Positions 7,474-14,727 are shown, counted from the first letter of the stretch. The stretch: DNA of 16,103 bases from Arsenophonus sp046530785 (GCA_046530785.1 JBHEQT010000040.1:1-16103); one strand, 5' to 3'. Translations and numbers: made by a program. Notes: a model not told the origin generated them from the letters alone.

Positions 7474-8094
7474 TTACTTAGAGTAAAACTCGACGATCAA
7501 GTGTTCGTTAATGTCAGCAGATAGATCATCACGTTTAGGAATACGTTTGAACACACCCTCCATCTTAACAGGATCAATTTCCAGCCAATTTGGTTTTTCA
7601 CGTTGTTCAGCAAGTTCTAAAGCAGCCTTAATACGAGATTGTTTTTTTGCTTTTTCACGAATGCTTATAATAGCATTTTGAGAAACTTGATAAGAAGCAA
7701 TATTAACTACTTGACTATTTATCATGATAGCTTTATGAGTAACCATCTGACGCGCTTCTGCGCGTGTTGCACCAAATCCCATACGATAAACGATGTTATC
7801 TAAACGACTCTCAAGCAAATTTAATAGATTTTCACCTGTATTTCCTTTTAATCGTGTTGCTTCTTTATAATAGTTACGGAATTGATTCTCTAAAATACCG
7901 TAAATACGACGAACTTTTTGTTTTTCACGTAACTGAACACCATAGTCAGATAGACGAGGTTTACGTGAACCATGTTGTCCTGGTGCCTGCTCTAATTTAC
8001 ACTTAGTATCAATCGCGCGAACACCAGACTTAAGAAAAAGATCTGTACCCTCGCGACGGCTCAGCTTGAGCTTAGGACCCAAATATCTAGCCAT
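7474..8094 (-). CDS. rpsD: 30S ribosomal protein S4
   Basis: Primary 16S rRNA-binding protein that starts assembly of the 30S body; in E. coli it also represses translation of the alpha operon. The protein is 206 residues, identical in length to E. coli S4. It has the N-terminal MARYLGPKLKLSRREGTDLFL segment and the S4 RNA-binding domain from about residue 94 (ESRLDNIVYRMGFG). A GGAG Shine-Dalgarno is separated from ATG by a run of eight As. Its presumed mRNA target, the leader before rpsM, is still recognisable, so feedback control may persist. Confidence 0.98.
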   Translation of the reverse strand: MARYLGPKLKLSRREGTDLFLKSGVRAIDTKCKLEQAPGQHGSRKPRLSDYGVQLREKQKVRRIYGILENQFRNYYKEATRLKGNTGENLLNLLESRLDNIVYRMGFGATRAEARQMVTHKAIMINSQVVNIASYQVSQNAIISIREKAKKQSRIKAALELAEQREKPNWLEIDPVKMEGVFKRIPKRDDLSADINEHLIVEFYSK

Positions 8095-8128
8095 TTTTTT
8101 TCTCCAAGAATCCTAAAAACACGCATAA

Positions 8129-8518
8129 TTAAACACAACGTTTCTTCGGTGGACGACAACCATTATGAGGGATTGGAGTCATATCAGTAATATTAGTAAT
8201 ACGAAAACCAGCTGCATTTAACGCACGGATAGTTGACTCACGTCCAGGACCTGGTCCTTTAACCATAACTTCTAAATTTTTAATTCCGTAATCTTTTATT
8301 GCTTCAGCACAACGTTCTGCTGCAACTTGAGCAGCAAACGGAGTAGACTTACGAGAACCACGGAAACCAGAACCACCTGCAGTTGCCCAACTTAAAGTAT
8401 TACCATGACGATCAGTAATAGTAACAATTGTATTATTAAAAGAAGCATGGATATAAGCCACACCGTCCAAAAGTTGTTTTCGTACACGTTTACGTGTACG
8501 AATAGATGTTTTTTTCAT
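8129..8518 (-). CDS. rpsK: 30S ribosomal protein S11
   Basis: Protein of the 30S platform near the mRNA exit and the E site. The 129 residues equal the E. coli length. The core HASFNNTIVTITDR, GSRKSTPFAAQ and VKGPGPGRESTIRAL is intact, as is the HNGCRPPKKR tail carrying the asparagine-glycine that becomes isoaspartate in E. coli. The penultimate residue is cysteine (TGT) where E. coli has arginine. Codons for residues 7-13 (RTRKRVR) form a 9-bp inverted repeat with a 2-base gap (8481-8500). A GGGA precedes ATG. The gap to rpsM is 15 bases. Confidence 0.98.
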   Translation of the reverse strand: MKKTSIRTRKRVRKQLLDGVAYIHASFNNTIVTITDRHGNTLSWATAGGSGFRGSRKSTPFAAQVAAERCAEAIKDYGIKNLEVMVKGPGPGRESTIRALNAAGFRITNITDMTPIPHNGCRPPKKRCV

Positions 8519-8533
8519 TATTTAATTCCCGAT

Positions 8534-8890
8534 TTATTTCTTGATCGGTTTACGTGGCCCCTTACGGGTACGAGAGTTTGTTTTAGTACGCTGACCTCTT
8601 ACAGGAAGACCACGACGGTGACGTAATCCACGATAGCAAGCAAGATCTATTAACCGCTTGATACTTAAAGTAACTTCCCGACGTAAATCACCTTCAACAG
8701 TATATTTAGCAACTTCGTCACGTAACTTATCAATGTTTTCTTCAGAAAGTTCACTGATCTTAACATGCTCAGCAATACCACTTTTCGCACAGATTGACTG
8801 TGAACGTGTTTTACCAATTCCGTAAATCGATTTTAATGCAATTACGGTATGTTCATGATCAGGAATATTAATCCCTGCTATACGGGCCAC
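8534..8890 (-). CDS. rpsM: 30S ribosomal protein S13
   Basis: Protein of the 30S head that bridges to the 50S subunit and touches the P-site tRNA through its basic tail. The 118 residues match E. coli S13 throughout: ARIAGINIPDH start, GIGKTRS helix-turn motif, GLRHRRGLPVRGQRT and the C-terminal RTRKGPRKPIKK tail. The start codon is GTG at 8890-8888, as in E. coli, preceded by TAGGAG. GTG here matters because the start region is part of the S4-binding pseudoknot in E. coli. It is the first gene of the alpha operon, separated from rpmJ by 147 bases of leader. Confidence 0.98.
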   Translation of the reverse strand: MARIAGINIPDHEHTVIALKSIYGIGKTRSQSICAKSGIAEHVKISELSEENIDKLRDEVAKYTVEGDLRREVTLSIKRLIDLACYRGLRHRRGLPVRGQRTKTNSRTRKGPRKPIKK

Positions 8891-8960
8891 TTATGAACTC
8901 CTAAAATTAAATTTTTTATAACTGTATTTGAAAAATCCACTTTCAGGATATTAGAATAGT
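8876..8960 (-). promoter_or_regulatory. Alpha operon leader, S4-repressed ribosome-binding pseudoknot
   Basis: In E. coli, S4 binds a pseudoknot around the rpsM start and traps the ribosome, lowering translation of the operon. Compared with the E. coli leader as I recall it, this region keeps TATCCTGAAA, a following TTTTCA arm (TGAAA at 8945-8941 pairs with TTTCA at 8933-8929), TAGGAG, and the GTGGCCCGTATAGCAGG start context. The middle has become A+T rich. Extent is approximate; retention of the full pseudoknot needs folding or a covariance search against the Alpha_RBS family. Confidence 0.65.
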
Positions 8961-8961
8961 T

Positions 8962-8984
8962 ACTTTTTATTTTCAATAAAAAGT
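8962..8984. repeat. 10-bp perfect inverted repeat upstream of the alpha leader
   Basis: ACTTTTTATT (8962-8971) and AATAAAAAGT (8975-8984) are perfect arms around a 3-base loop. It lies between rpmJ and rpsM, just 5' of the S4 leader in the transcript. No T-run follows on the minus strand, so it is not a standard terminator. It may separate the spc and alpha messages or stabilise the alpha mRNA 5' end. Confidence 0.6.
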
Positions 8985-9022
8985 TCGACTGTTCGATTTA
9001 ATCACCTCAATCCAACTTTCAA

Positions 9023-9037
9023 GAAAAAGAATTTTTC
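9023..9037 (-). repeat. Short hairpin directly after rpmJ stop
   Basis: GAAAAA, loop TTC, TTTTTC form a 6-bp stem that starts at the base after the rpmJ TAA. The 3' arm itself is T-rich, so it could act as a weak spc-operon terminator or a 3' end stem. It is short enough to be chance. Confidence 0.3.
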
Positions 9038-9154
9038 TTAACCTTGACGCTGTTTATGTCTTGGTTCAACACTGCAAATCACACGAATACTACCATTACG
9101 TTTAATAATTTTACAGTTACGGCATAATTTCTTAACTGAAGCGCGAACCCTCAT
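9038..9154 (-). CDS. rpmJ: 50S ribosomal protein L36
   Basis: Smallest large-subunit protein, a zinc-ribbon protein that binds 23S rRNA. The 38-residue product starts MRVRASVKKLCRNCK and ends EPRHKQRQG, the same length as E. coli L36. The zinc ligands C11, C14, C27 and H33 are all present, so this is the zinc-binding form. A GGAG at 9163-9166 precedes the ATG. It is the last gene of the spc operon, 46 bases after secY, as in E. coli. Confidence 0.97.
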   Translation of the reverse strand: MRVRASVKKLCRNCKIIKRNGSIRVICSVEPRHKQRQG

Positions 9155-9200
9155 TTTTTATTCTCCGTAATTTCTAAAGTAAATTATTTTAAATTTTTAA

Positions 9201-10529
9201 TTATTTACCTTTAAGATTTGCTTTTTTCAACACAGACTCATATTGACTTGACATCATAAGAGTTTGCACTTGAGATATAAATTCCATAATAACGAGAACG
9301 ACAATTAAAAGTGAAGTACCACCAAAATAAAATGGCGCTTTCATTGCATCACGCATAAATTCCGGAATTAAGCAAATAAAAGTAATGTACAATGCTCCTA
9401 CTAATGTTAGGCGTGCTATAATTTTACCAATATACTTAGCCGTTTGTTCTCCTGGACGAATTCCAGGTAAAAATGCACCAGACTTCTTTAGATTATCTGC
9501 CGTTTCTCTCGAATTAAAAATTAATCCCGTATAAAAAAAGCAAAAGAAAATAATTGCAGATGCATAAAGTAATACGTAAAGAGGTTGTCCTGGTTGTAAA
9601 TAAATTAAAACAACTGTCAACCAACCCCAACCTGTTCCATCACCAAACCAAGAAATTATTGTACCTGGAAATAGTATAATACTGGAAGCAAAAATTGCAG
9701 GAATAACTCCTGCCATATTTACTTTTAGTGGTAAATGAGTGTTTTGTGCAGCATAAATACGGCGGCCTTGTTGACGTTTTGCATAGCTAACAATTATACG
9801 ACGTTGACCTCTTTCCATAAAAACAACAAAATAAGTTACAGAAAACACTAAAACTGCAATCAATAATAATAGAAAAAAGTGTAAATCTCCTTGTCTAGCT
9901 TGTTCAATCGTATGGCCAATAGCCGGCGGAAGTCCAGCAACTATACCTGCAAAGATAATAATTGAAATACCGTTTCCTATACCTTTTTCAGTAATTTGTT
10001 CACCTAGCCACATTAGGAACATTGTTCCTGTTACTAAGCTAACAACAGCTGTAAAATAAAACGGAAACCCAGGATTTATTATTAATCCTTGCATTCCATG
10101 CATATTTGGTAAACCTGTTGCAATACCAATAGATTGAAATATTGCTAACATCAAACTTCCATAACGTGTATATTGATTAATCTTATGACGCCCCGTTTCC
10201 CCTTCCTTCTTAATTTCTGCTAATCGTAGATTAGATACAGTTAATAATTGAACAATAATTGATGCTGATATATATGGCATAATTCCCAAAGCAAAGATAG
10301 AAGCACGACTAAGAGCACCACCAGAGAACATATTAAACATTTCAATAATTGTCCCTCTTTGCTCTTCAAGAAATTTGGAAAGAACTATGATATCTATTCC
10401 AGGAATAGGAATAAAAGAACCAATACGAAAAACAATTATCGCTACAGTAACAAATAAAAATCTTCGTTTAAGTTCGTCTATGCCACTTTTAGAGCTTTTA
10501 AAATCTAAACCTGGTCGCTTCTTAACCAT
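9201..10529 (-). CDS. secY: Protein translocase channel subunit SecY
   Basis: Central channel of the SecYEG translocon in the inner membrane, passing unfolded proteins and inserting membrane proteins. The 442 residues compare with 443 in E. coli. Ten membrane segments are visible as hydrophobic blocks, starting at about residue 23. The plug segment MFNMFSGGALSRAS (64-77) and the cytoplasmic SecA/ribosome-contact loop ending AFLPGIRPGEQTAKYI (R358, equivalent to E. coli R357) are intact, as is the QGRRIYAAQ loop. The start is 7 bases after the rplO stop, with its AGAGGAA ribosome-binding site inside the end of rplO, indicating coupled translation. No sign of decay. Confidence 0.98.
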   Translation of the reverse strand: MVKKRPGLDFKSSKSGIDELKRRFLFVTVAIIVFRIGSFIPIPGIDIIVLSKFLEEQRGTIIEMFNMFSGGALSRASIFALGIMPYISASIIVQLLTVSNLRLAEIKKEGETGRHKINQYTRYGSLMLAIFQSIGIATGLPNMHGMQGLIINPGFPFYFTAVVSLVTGTMFLMWLGEQITEKGIGNGISIIIFAGIVAGLPPAIGHTIEQARQGDLHFFLLLLIAVLVFSVTYFVVFMERGQRRIIVSYAKRQQGRRIYAAQNTHLPLKVNMAGVIPAIFASSIILFPGTIISWFGDGTGWGWLTVVLIYLQPGQPLYVLLYASAIIFFCFFYTGLIFNSRETADNLKKSGAFLPGIRPGEQTAKYIGKIIARLTLVGALYITFICLIPEFMRDAMKAPFYFGGTSLLIVVLVIMEFISQVQTLMMSSQYESVLKKANLKGK

Positions 10530-10536
10530 CTGTAAC

Positions 10537-10971
10537 TTATTCCTCTATTTTACCGCCTATAGCTTCAATTGCAATACGTGCAGCTTTTGTTACACGAAGA
10601 CCACGCACAGTGACTGGACGATTAACTTCACCAGAAAAAATAATTTTTACATGTTCTATTTGAAAACCAATGATGTTAGCAGATTTCAATGTATTTAAAT
10701 CAATTAAATCACCTTTAACTTTAGAAAAATCTGATAAACGAATCTCTTTTGTAATCGTTGCTTTACGTGAAATAAAACCAAACTTTGGCAAACGACGATA
10801 CAAAGGGGTTTGACCACCTTCAAAACCACGACGTACTCCACCTCCAGAACGGGACTTATGACCTTTATGACCACGCCCGCCAGTTTTACCTAAACCAGAA
10901 CCAATACCACGACCTATACGTTTAGCTGTATTCTTAGCTCCTTCAGCTGGAGATAGAGTATTTAATCGCAT
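10537..10971 (-). CDS. rplO: 50S ribosomal protein L15
   Basis: Late-assembly large-subunit protein with a long glycine- and arginine-rich N-terminal extension that threads through 23S rRNA. The 144 residues equal E. coli L15: MRLNTLSPAEGAKNTAKRIGRGIGSGLGKT at the start, the GRGHKGHKSRSGGGVRRGFEGGQ stretch and the globular C-terminal half. The Shine-Dalgarno GAGGAG is formed by the last two glutamate codons of rpmD, with one base between the rpmD stop and this ATG. Confidence 0.98.
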   Translation of the reverse strand: MRLNTLSPAEGAKNTAKRIGRGIGSGLGKTGGRGHKGHKSRSGGGVRRGFEGGQTPLYRRLPKFGFISRKATITKEIRLSDFSKVKGDLIDLNTLKSANIIGFQIEHVKIIFSGEVNRPVTVRGLRVTKAARIAIEAIGGKIEE

Positions 10972-10972
10972 T

Positions 10973-11155
10973 TTACTCCTCTACTACTTTAATCATGTAG
11001 GAAATTAAATTAATCATGCCACGAATCGATTCTGTATCTTCACGTTCTACAGTATGACCTATACGACGTAAACCTAAACCGATCAATGTTCCCTTATGTT
11101 TCGACAAGCGACCAATAGAACTGCGAACTTGTGTAATTTTAATAACTTTACTCAT
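10973..11155 (-). CDS. rpmD: 50S ribosomal protein L30
   Basis: Small protein of the large subunit. The 60 residues compare with 59 in E. coli and carry the typical KITQ.RS.IGR, LGLRRIGHTVERED and IRGMIN segments. L30 is one of the ribosomal proteins that can be lost in reduced genomes, but here it is complete. The AAGG of its ribosome-binding site overlaps the end of rpsE. Confidence 0.97.
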   Translation of the reverse strand: MSKVIKITQVRSSIGRLSKHKGTLIGLGLRRIGHTVEREDTESIRGMINLISYMIKVVEE

Positions 11156-11161
11156 GATTTA

Positions 11162-11662
11162 TTACCTTAGAATTTCTTCTGCGGATTTACCACGCTTAGC
11201 CGCAACCATTTCTGGAGACTTCATACTATCTAAAGCATCTAGAGTAGCACGAACAACATTAATTGGGTTTGTGGAACCATATGTTTTAGCTAAAACATTA
11301 TGAACACCTGCGACTTCTAACAGAGAACGCATTGCACCTCCTGCAATAATACCCGTACCTTCATGAGCAGGTTGCATAAATACACGAGAACCTGTATGAA
11401 AACCTTTTATGGAATGATATAAAGTACCATTATTGAGAGCGATGTTTTTCATGTTGCGACGTGCTTTTTCCATGGCTTTTTGGATAGCTGCCGGAACTTC
11501 ACGTGCTTTACCGTAACCAAAACCAACACGACCATTACCATCACCAACAACAGTTAATGCAGTAAAAGTAAAAATACGGCCACCTTTAACAGTTTTAGCT
11601 ACACGATTTACCGAGATAAGCTTTTCCTGTAGCTCTCCACCTTGTTTTTCAATGTGAACCAT
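11162..11662 (-). CDS. rpsE: 30S ribosomal protein S5
   Basis: Protein at the mRNA entry side of the 30S subunit, involved in decoding accuracy and helicase activity with S3 and S4. The 166 residues compare with 167 in E. coli. The N-terminal double-stranded-RNA-binding domain (LISVNRVAKTVKGGRIFTFTALTVVGDGNGRVGFGYGKA) and the C-terminal part with GTGIIAGGAMR and YGSTNPINVVRAT are intact. AGAGGT precedes ATG. The final Arg codon AGG and the TAA stop supply the Shine-Dalgarno of rpmD. Confidence 0.98.
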   Translation of the reverse strand: MVHIEKQGGELQEKLISVNRVAKTVKGGRIFTFTALTVVGDGNGRVGFGYGKAREVPAAIQKAMEKARRNMKNIALNNGTLYHSIKGFHTGSRVFMQPAHEGTGIIAGGAMRSLLEVAGVHNVLAKTYGSTNPINVVRATLDALDSMKSPEMVAAKRGKSAEEILR

Positions 11663-11678
11663 CTTTTATACCTCTAGC

Positions 11679-12032
11679 TTAAAACTGAAGGCCAGCTTCA
11701 CGGGCAGCATCTGCCAGAGCTTGAACTCGACCATGATATTGAAAACCAGAACGATCAAAAGAAACTTCTTTAATACCTTTTTCTAATGCGCGAATAGCAA
11801 TTAATTTTCCAACTACTCCTGCGCTTTTTTTATTTCCTGTATATTTCAGTTTCTCGTTAATAGTTTTTTCTATAGTAGAAGCAACCACTAAAGTTTCAGA
11901 ACCGTTTGGTGCAATAACCTGCGCATAAATATGACGAGATGTACAGTGCACTACTAAGCGTGTTACACCCAATTCATGGAACTTTTGACGTGCACGAGTC
12001 GCTCGACGAATACGAGCTAATTTTTTATCCAT
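11679..12032 (-). CDS. rplR: 50S ribosomal protein L18
   Basis: Binds 5S rRNA and, with L5, places it in the central protuberance. The 117 residues equal E. coli L18. The basic N-terminus DKKLARIRRATRARQK, the LVVHCTSRHIYAQVIAP strand region and the C-terminal YHGRVQALADAAREAGLQF are all present. AAGGT lies before ATG, and the gene is 11 bases after rplF. Confidence 0.98.
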   Translation of the reverse strand: MDKKLARIRRATRARQKFHELGVTRLVVHCTSRHIYAQVIAPNGSETLVVASTIEKTINEKLKYTGNKKSAGVVGKLIAIRALEKGIKEVSFDRSGFQYHGRVQALADAAREAGLQF

Positions 12033-12043
12033 AATTTGTTACC

Positions 12044-12577
12044 TTACTTCTTCTTAGCCTCTTTAGTACGTATAACTTCATCAGCATAACGAATACCTTT
12101 ACCTTTATAAGGTTCAGGACGACGATAGGAGCGCAATTTTGCTGCAACTTGACCAATCATCTGTTTATCTGGACCTTCCAATATAATTTCAGTCTGTGAA
12201 GGACATTTTGCAGTAATACCTAATGGTAACTTATGCTCCACCGAATGAGAGAAACCTAAAGACAAACTTATAATATTTTCTTTAATAACTATACGATAAC
12301 CGATACCAACTACCTGAAGTTTTTTAGTGAAACCTTCTGTAACACCAATAACCATTCCATTTAATAAAGAACGAATCGTGCCTGCTTTTTCCCAACCCTT
12401 AGAAAAACCTTCGCGAGCTATAAAACTTAATTGGTTATCATTATATTTAACTTCAACAGCTTTATGAATTCTGCGAGTAAGTTCACCATTTTTACCTTTA
12501 ATCGTTATATCCTGCCCCTCAAATTTAACTTTTACTCCTACAGGAATAAGAATAGGCATTTTTGCCACACGAGACAT
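12044..12577 (-). CDS. rplF: 50S ribosomal protein L6
   Basis: Large-subunit protein near the factor-binding site, made of two similar RNA-binding domains. The 177 residues equal the E. coli length. The start MSRVAKMPILIPVGV and the C-terminal RRPEPYKGKGIRYADE motif are diagnostic. A strong TGGAGG stands 5 bases before ATG. The gap after rpsH is 14 bases. Confidence 0.98.
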   Translation of the reverse strand: MSRVAKMPILIPVGVKVKFEGQDITIKGKNGELTRRIHKAVEVKYNDNQLSFIAREGFSKGWEKAGTIRSLLNGMVIGVTEGFTKKLQVVGIGYRIVIKENIISLSLGFSHSVEHKLPLGITAKCPSQTEIILEGPDKQMIGQVAAKLRSYRRPEPYKGKGIRYADEVIRTKEAKKK

Positions 12578-12591
12578 TTTTCCTCCAGAAT

Positions 12592-12987
12592 TTAAGCTAC
12601 GTAACAGAGAATTTCACCACCTAAACCTGCTCGTCGAGCTTCACGATCACTCATAACACCTTTAGAAGTAGAAACAATAGCAATTCCTAAACCAGCCATT
12701 ACCTGTGGTATCGCATCTTTTTTCTTATAAATACGCAAACTTGGGCGACTTATACGCTTAATACTTTCTACAACAGCTTTACCTTTGAAATATTTCAAAG
12801 TAATTTTCAAATTCGGTAACTTGACATTTTTTTCAATTTTATAATCTTCAATATAACCTTCTTCTTTTAGTACTGTAGCAATCGCTACTTTTAATTTAGC
12901 AACGGGCATATTGACAGTATATTTATTAGCAGCTTGACCGTTACGGATACGAGTTATCATATCTGCGATGGGATCTTGCAGGCTCAT
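12592..12987 (-). CDS. rpsH: 30S ribosomal protein S8
   Basis: Primary 16S rRNA-binding protein of the 30S body; in E. coli it also represses spc operon translation. The frame is open for 14 more codons upstream (to 13029), but MSLQDPIADMITRIRNGQAA at 12987 is the family N-terminus and is preceded by GGGAG at about 12996-13003. That start gives 131 residues against 130 in E. coli. The C-terminal STSKGVMSDREARRAGLGGE motif is intact. Its likely regulatory RNA target is at the rplX-rplE junction. Confidence 0.97.
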   Translation of the reverse strand: MSLQDPIADMITRIRNGQAANKYTVNMPVAKLKVAIATVLKEEGYIEDYKIEKNVKLPNLKITLKYFKGKAVVESIKRISRPSLRIYKKKDAIPQVMAGLGIAIVSTSKGVMSDREARRAGLGGEILCYVA

Positions 12988-13022
12988 TTTTTTAACTCTC
13001 CCTTGATTCAATTGATTATAAA

Positions 13023-13328
13023 TTACCAACTAGCCTTTTTAAGACCGGGGATTTCACCGCGCATAGCGGATTCACGAACTTTAATACGGCTTAGACCAAA
13101 TTTTCGAAGAAACCCATGAGGACGTCCAGTTTGTCGACAGCGGTTTCGTCGACGAGACGGACTAGAATCACGTGGTAACGTTTGCAACTTAAGGACAGCA
13201 TTCCAACGATCTTCATTTGAAGTGTTTATATTAGAAATAATATTTTTTAACTCTACGCGCTTTTCAAAAAATTTTTCAGCTAATTTTTCACGTTTCACAT
13301 CACGTGTTTTCATTGATTGTTTAGCCAT
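13023..13328 (-). CDS. rpsN: 30S ribosomal protein S14 (zinc-free form)
   Basis: Protein of the 30S head, assembled late with S3 and S10. The 101 residues equal E. coli S14 and represent the long type without the CxxC zinc sites (only one cysteine, C64). The segment LPRDSSPSR, RCRQTGRPHGFLRKFGLSR and the end GEIPGLKKASW are diagnostic. GAGGGT precedes ATG. It lies 35 bases before rpsH and 16 after rplE. Confidence 0.98.
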   Translation of the reverse strand: MAKQSMKTRDVKREKLAEKFFEKRVELKNIISNINTSNEDRWNAVLKLQTLPRDSSPSRRRNRCRQTGRPHGFLRKFGLSRIKVRESAMRGEIPGLKKASW

Positions 13329-13344
13329 GAATACCCTCTTTGCC

Positions 13345-13884
13345 TTACTTACGGAACGGAAAATTAAAAGCCATTAATAATACAAGACCTTCTTTATCTG
13401 ATTTTGCAGTAGTGGTAATAGTGATATTTAAACCACGTATACGATCCACTTTATCGTAATCAATTTCAGGAAAGATAATTTGTTCACGTACACCCATACT
13501 GTAATTACCATGACCATCAAATGATTTAGTGGATAAACCGCGGAAATCACGGATACGTGGTACAACAATAAAAATTAAACGCTCAAAAAATTCCCACATA
13601 CGCTCACCACGCAGGGTCACTTTACATCCGATTGGATATCCTTGACGGATTTTAAATCCTGCAATAGATTTTCTCGCTTTAGTAATAAATGGTTTTTGTC
13701 CTGTTATTGCTGCCAAATCTGCAGCTGTACTATCAATCATCTTTTTATCAGTAACAGCTTTACCAACACCCATATTCAAGGTAATCTTCTTAACTTGAGG
13801 GACTTGCATGATAGAATTGTACTTAAACTGAGTCATCAGTTCTTTAGCTATCTCATTTTTATAGAAATCATGCAATTTCGCCAT
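13345..13884 (-). CDS. rplE: 50S ribosomal protein L5
   Basis: Binds 5S rRNA in the central protuberance and contacts P-site tRNA and S13. The frame extends 23 codons further upstream into rplX, but MAKLHDFYKNE at 13884 is the true family start and gives 179 residues, as in E. coli. KITLNMGVG, GQKPFITKARKS, FKIRQGYPIGCKVTLRG and the C-terminal FPEIDYDKVDRIRGLNITI are intact. The ribosome-binding site is a modest TTTGGAA, within the presumed S8 control element. Confidence 0.97.
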   Translation of the reverse strand: MAKLHDFYKNEIAKELMTQFKYNSIMQVPQVKKITLNMGVGKAVTDKKMIDSTAADLAAITGQKPFITKARKSIAGFKIRQGYPIGCKVTLRGERMWEFFERLIFIVVPRIRDFRGLSTKSFDGHGNYSMGVREQIIFPEIDYDKVDRIRGLNITITTTAKSDKEGLVLLMAFNFPFRK

Positions 13885-13897
13885 TGTATATTCCAAA
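13861..13897 (-). promoter_or_regulatory. Probable S8 translational-control site at the rplE start
   Basis: In E. coli, S8 represses the spc operon by binding an mRNA stem-loop covering the rplE start. Here the minus strand keeps TTTGGA, the ATGGCGAAA start and TTGCATGATT at the same spacing, as I recall the E. coli site. CAAT (13886-13883) can pair with ATTG (13876-13873) around GGCGAA. The outer stem (GUAGU/ACUAC in E. coli) is reduced to about three A-U pairs. The position is firm; whether S8 still binds is open. Confidence 0.45.
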
Positions 13898-14212
13898 TTA
13901 CTTAATAGTTTCATTATTAGATTTGAAAAAGCGCACTTTTTTACCATCTTCAATTCTAAAACCTACTCGATTAGCTTTTCCAGTTGTTATATTAAAGATT
14001 GCAACATTAGAAATATCAATTGCTGCTTCTTTTTCGACAATACCACCTGGTTTATTCAGGGAAGGAACAGGCTTTTGATGTTTCTTAACTAAATTAATTC
14101 CTTCAACAATAATTTTACTAGAAGAAAGAACATGTTTTACTTTACCGCGTTTACCTTTATCTTTACCAGTTAATACGATTACGTTGTCATTACGACGGAT
14201 TTTCATTGCCAT
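13898..14212 (-). CDS. rplX: 50S ribosomal protein L24
   Basis: Early-binding protein that helps start assembly of the 50S subunit, located near the tunnel exit. The 104 residues equal E. coli L24. The KOW-type segment DNVIVLTGKDKGKRGKV, the NLVKKHQKPVP stretch and the end GKKVRFFKSNNETIK are diagnostic. A second in-frame ATG at codon 3 exists, but the first fits the family (MAxKIRR). Its 3' end abuts the S8 control region. Confidence 0.98.
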   Translation of the reverse strand: MAMKIRRNDNVIVLTGKDKGKRGKVKHVLSSSKIIVEGINLVKKHQKPVPSLNKPGGIVEKEAAIDISNVAIFNITTGKANRVGFRIEDGKKVRFFKSNNETIK

Positions 14213-14230
14213 TACGTTATTCCCTTATCA

Positions 14231-14602
14231 TTAGAGCACTTCTGCTGCTAAAGAGATAATTTTCATAAATTTTTCAGTTCGAAGTTCACGAGTTACCGGA
14301 CCAAAAATACGAGTACCAATAACTTGTTCAGTTGTGTTATTTAACAATACACAAGCATTACTATCAAAACGAATGATAGAACCATCATGGCGACGAATAC
14401 CTTTCTTAGTACGAACCACTACCGCTTTTAAAACATCACCTTTTTTTACTTTACCTCGAGGAATTGCTTCTTTAACGGTAATTTTAATTATATCACCTAT
14501 ATTTGCGTATCGACGGTGCGAACCGCCTAAAACCTTGATACACATTACGCGACGTGCTCCAGAGTTATCGGCTATGTTCAGTATAGTCTGTTCTTGAACC
14601 AT
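14231..14602 (-). CDS. rplN: 50S ribosomal protein L14
   Basis: Intersubunit-face protein of the 50S subunit, next to L19 and bridge B8. The 123 residues equal the E. coli length. Diagnostic stretches are NIADNSGARRVMCIKVLGGS, IKEAIPRGKVKKGDV and IFGPVTRELR. It is the first gene of the spc operon; 178 bases separate it from rpsQ, the longest gap in the leftward block, and that gap carries the promoter and terminator candidates. Confidence 0.98.
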   Translation of the reverse strand: MVQEQTILNIADNSGARRVMCIKVLGGSHRRYANIGDIIKITVKEAIPRGKVKKGDVLKAVVVRTKKGIRRHDGSIIRFDSNACVLLNNTTEQVIGTRIFGPVTRELRTEKFMKIISLAAEVL

Positions 14603-14674
14603 ATTAATATCTCGCTAAATAACAACTAAAATTAAACCTTTTCTAATATAAATTGAAATAGAGTATAATTATTC

Positions 14675-14727
14675 ATTATAATTGATATATAATAATGATA
14701 CCATAATTATTAATATACGTAGAAAAA
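14675..14727 (-). promoter_or_regulatory. Probable spc operon promoter region
   Basis: In E. coli the spc promoter lies in the rpsQ-rplN gap. Here the minus strand carries TTATTTTTTCTACG, close to the E. coli sequence as I recall it, followed after 17 bases by TATCAT (14700-14695), which aligns with the E. coli -10. A perfect TATAAT occurs further on at 14680-14675, but with a poor -35 (TGGTAT). Neither candidate has a good -35 match, so the exact start point is uncertain. Confidence 0.45.

Noticed and set aside
9000..9022. TTGAAA/TTGAGG as a -35 for an alpha-operon promoter
   Set aside because: No acceptable -10 lies at 16-18 bases, so no promoter can be supported before rpsM.
12988..13029. 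14-codon upstream extension of rpsH
   Set aside because: S8 begins at M(S)xQDPIADM, which has its own Shine-Dalgarno; the extension is AT-rich spacer.
13885..13953. 23-codon upstream extension of rplE
   Set aside because: It overlaps rplX and is absent from L5 proteins; MAKLHD at 13884 is the family start.
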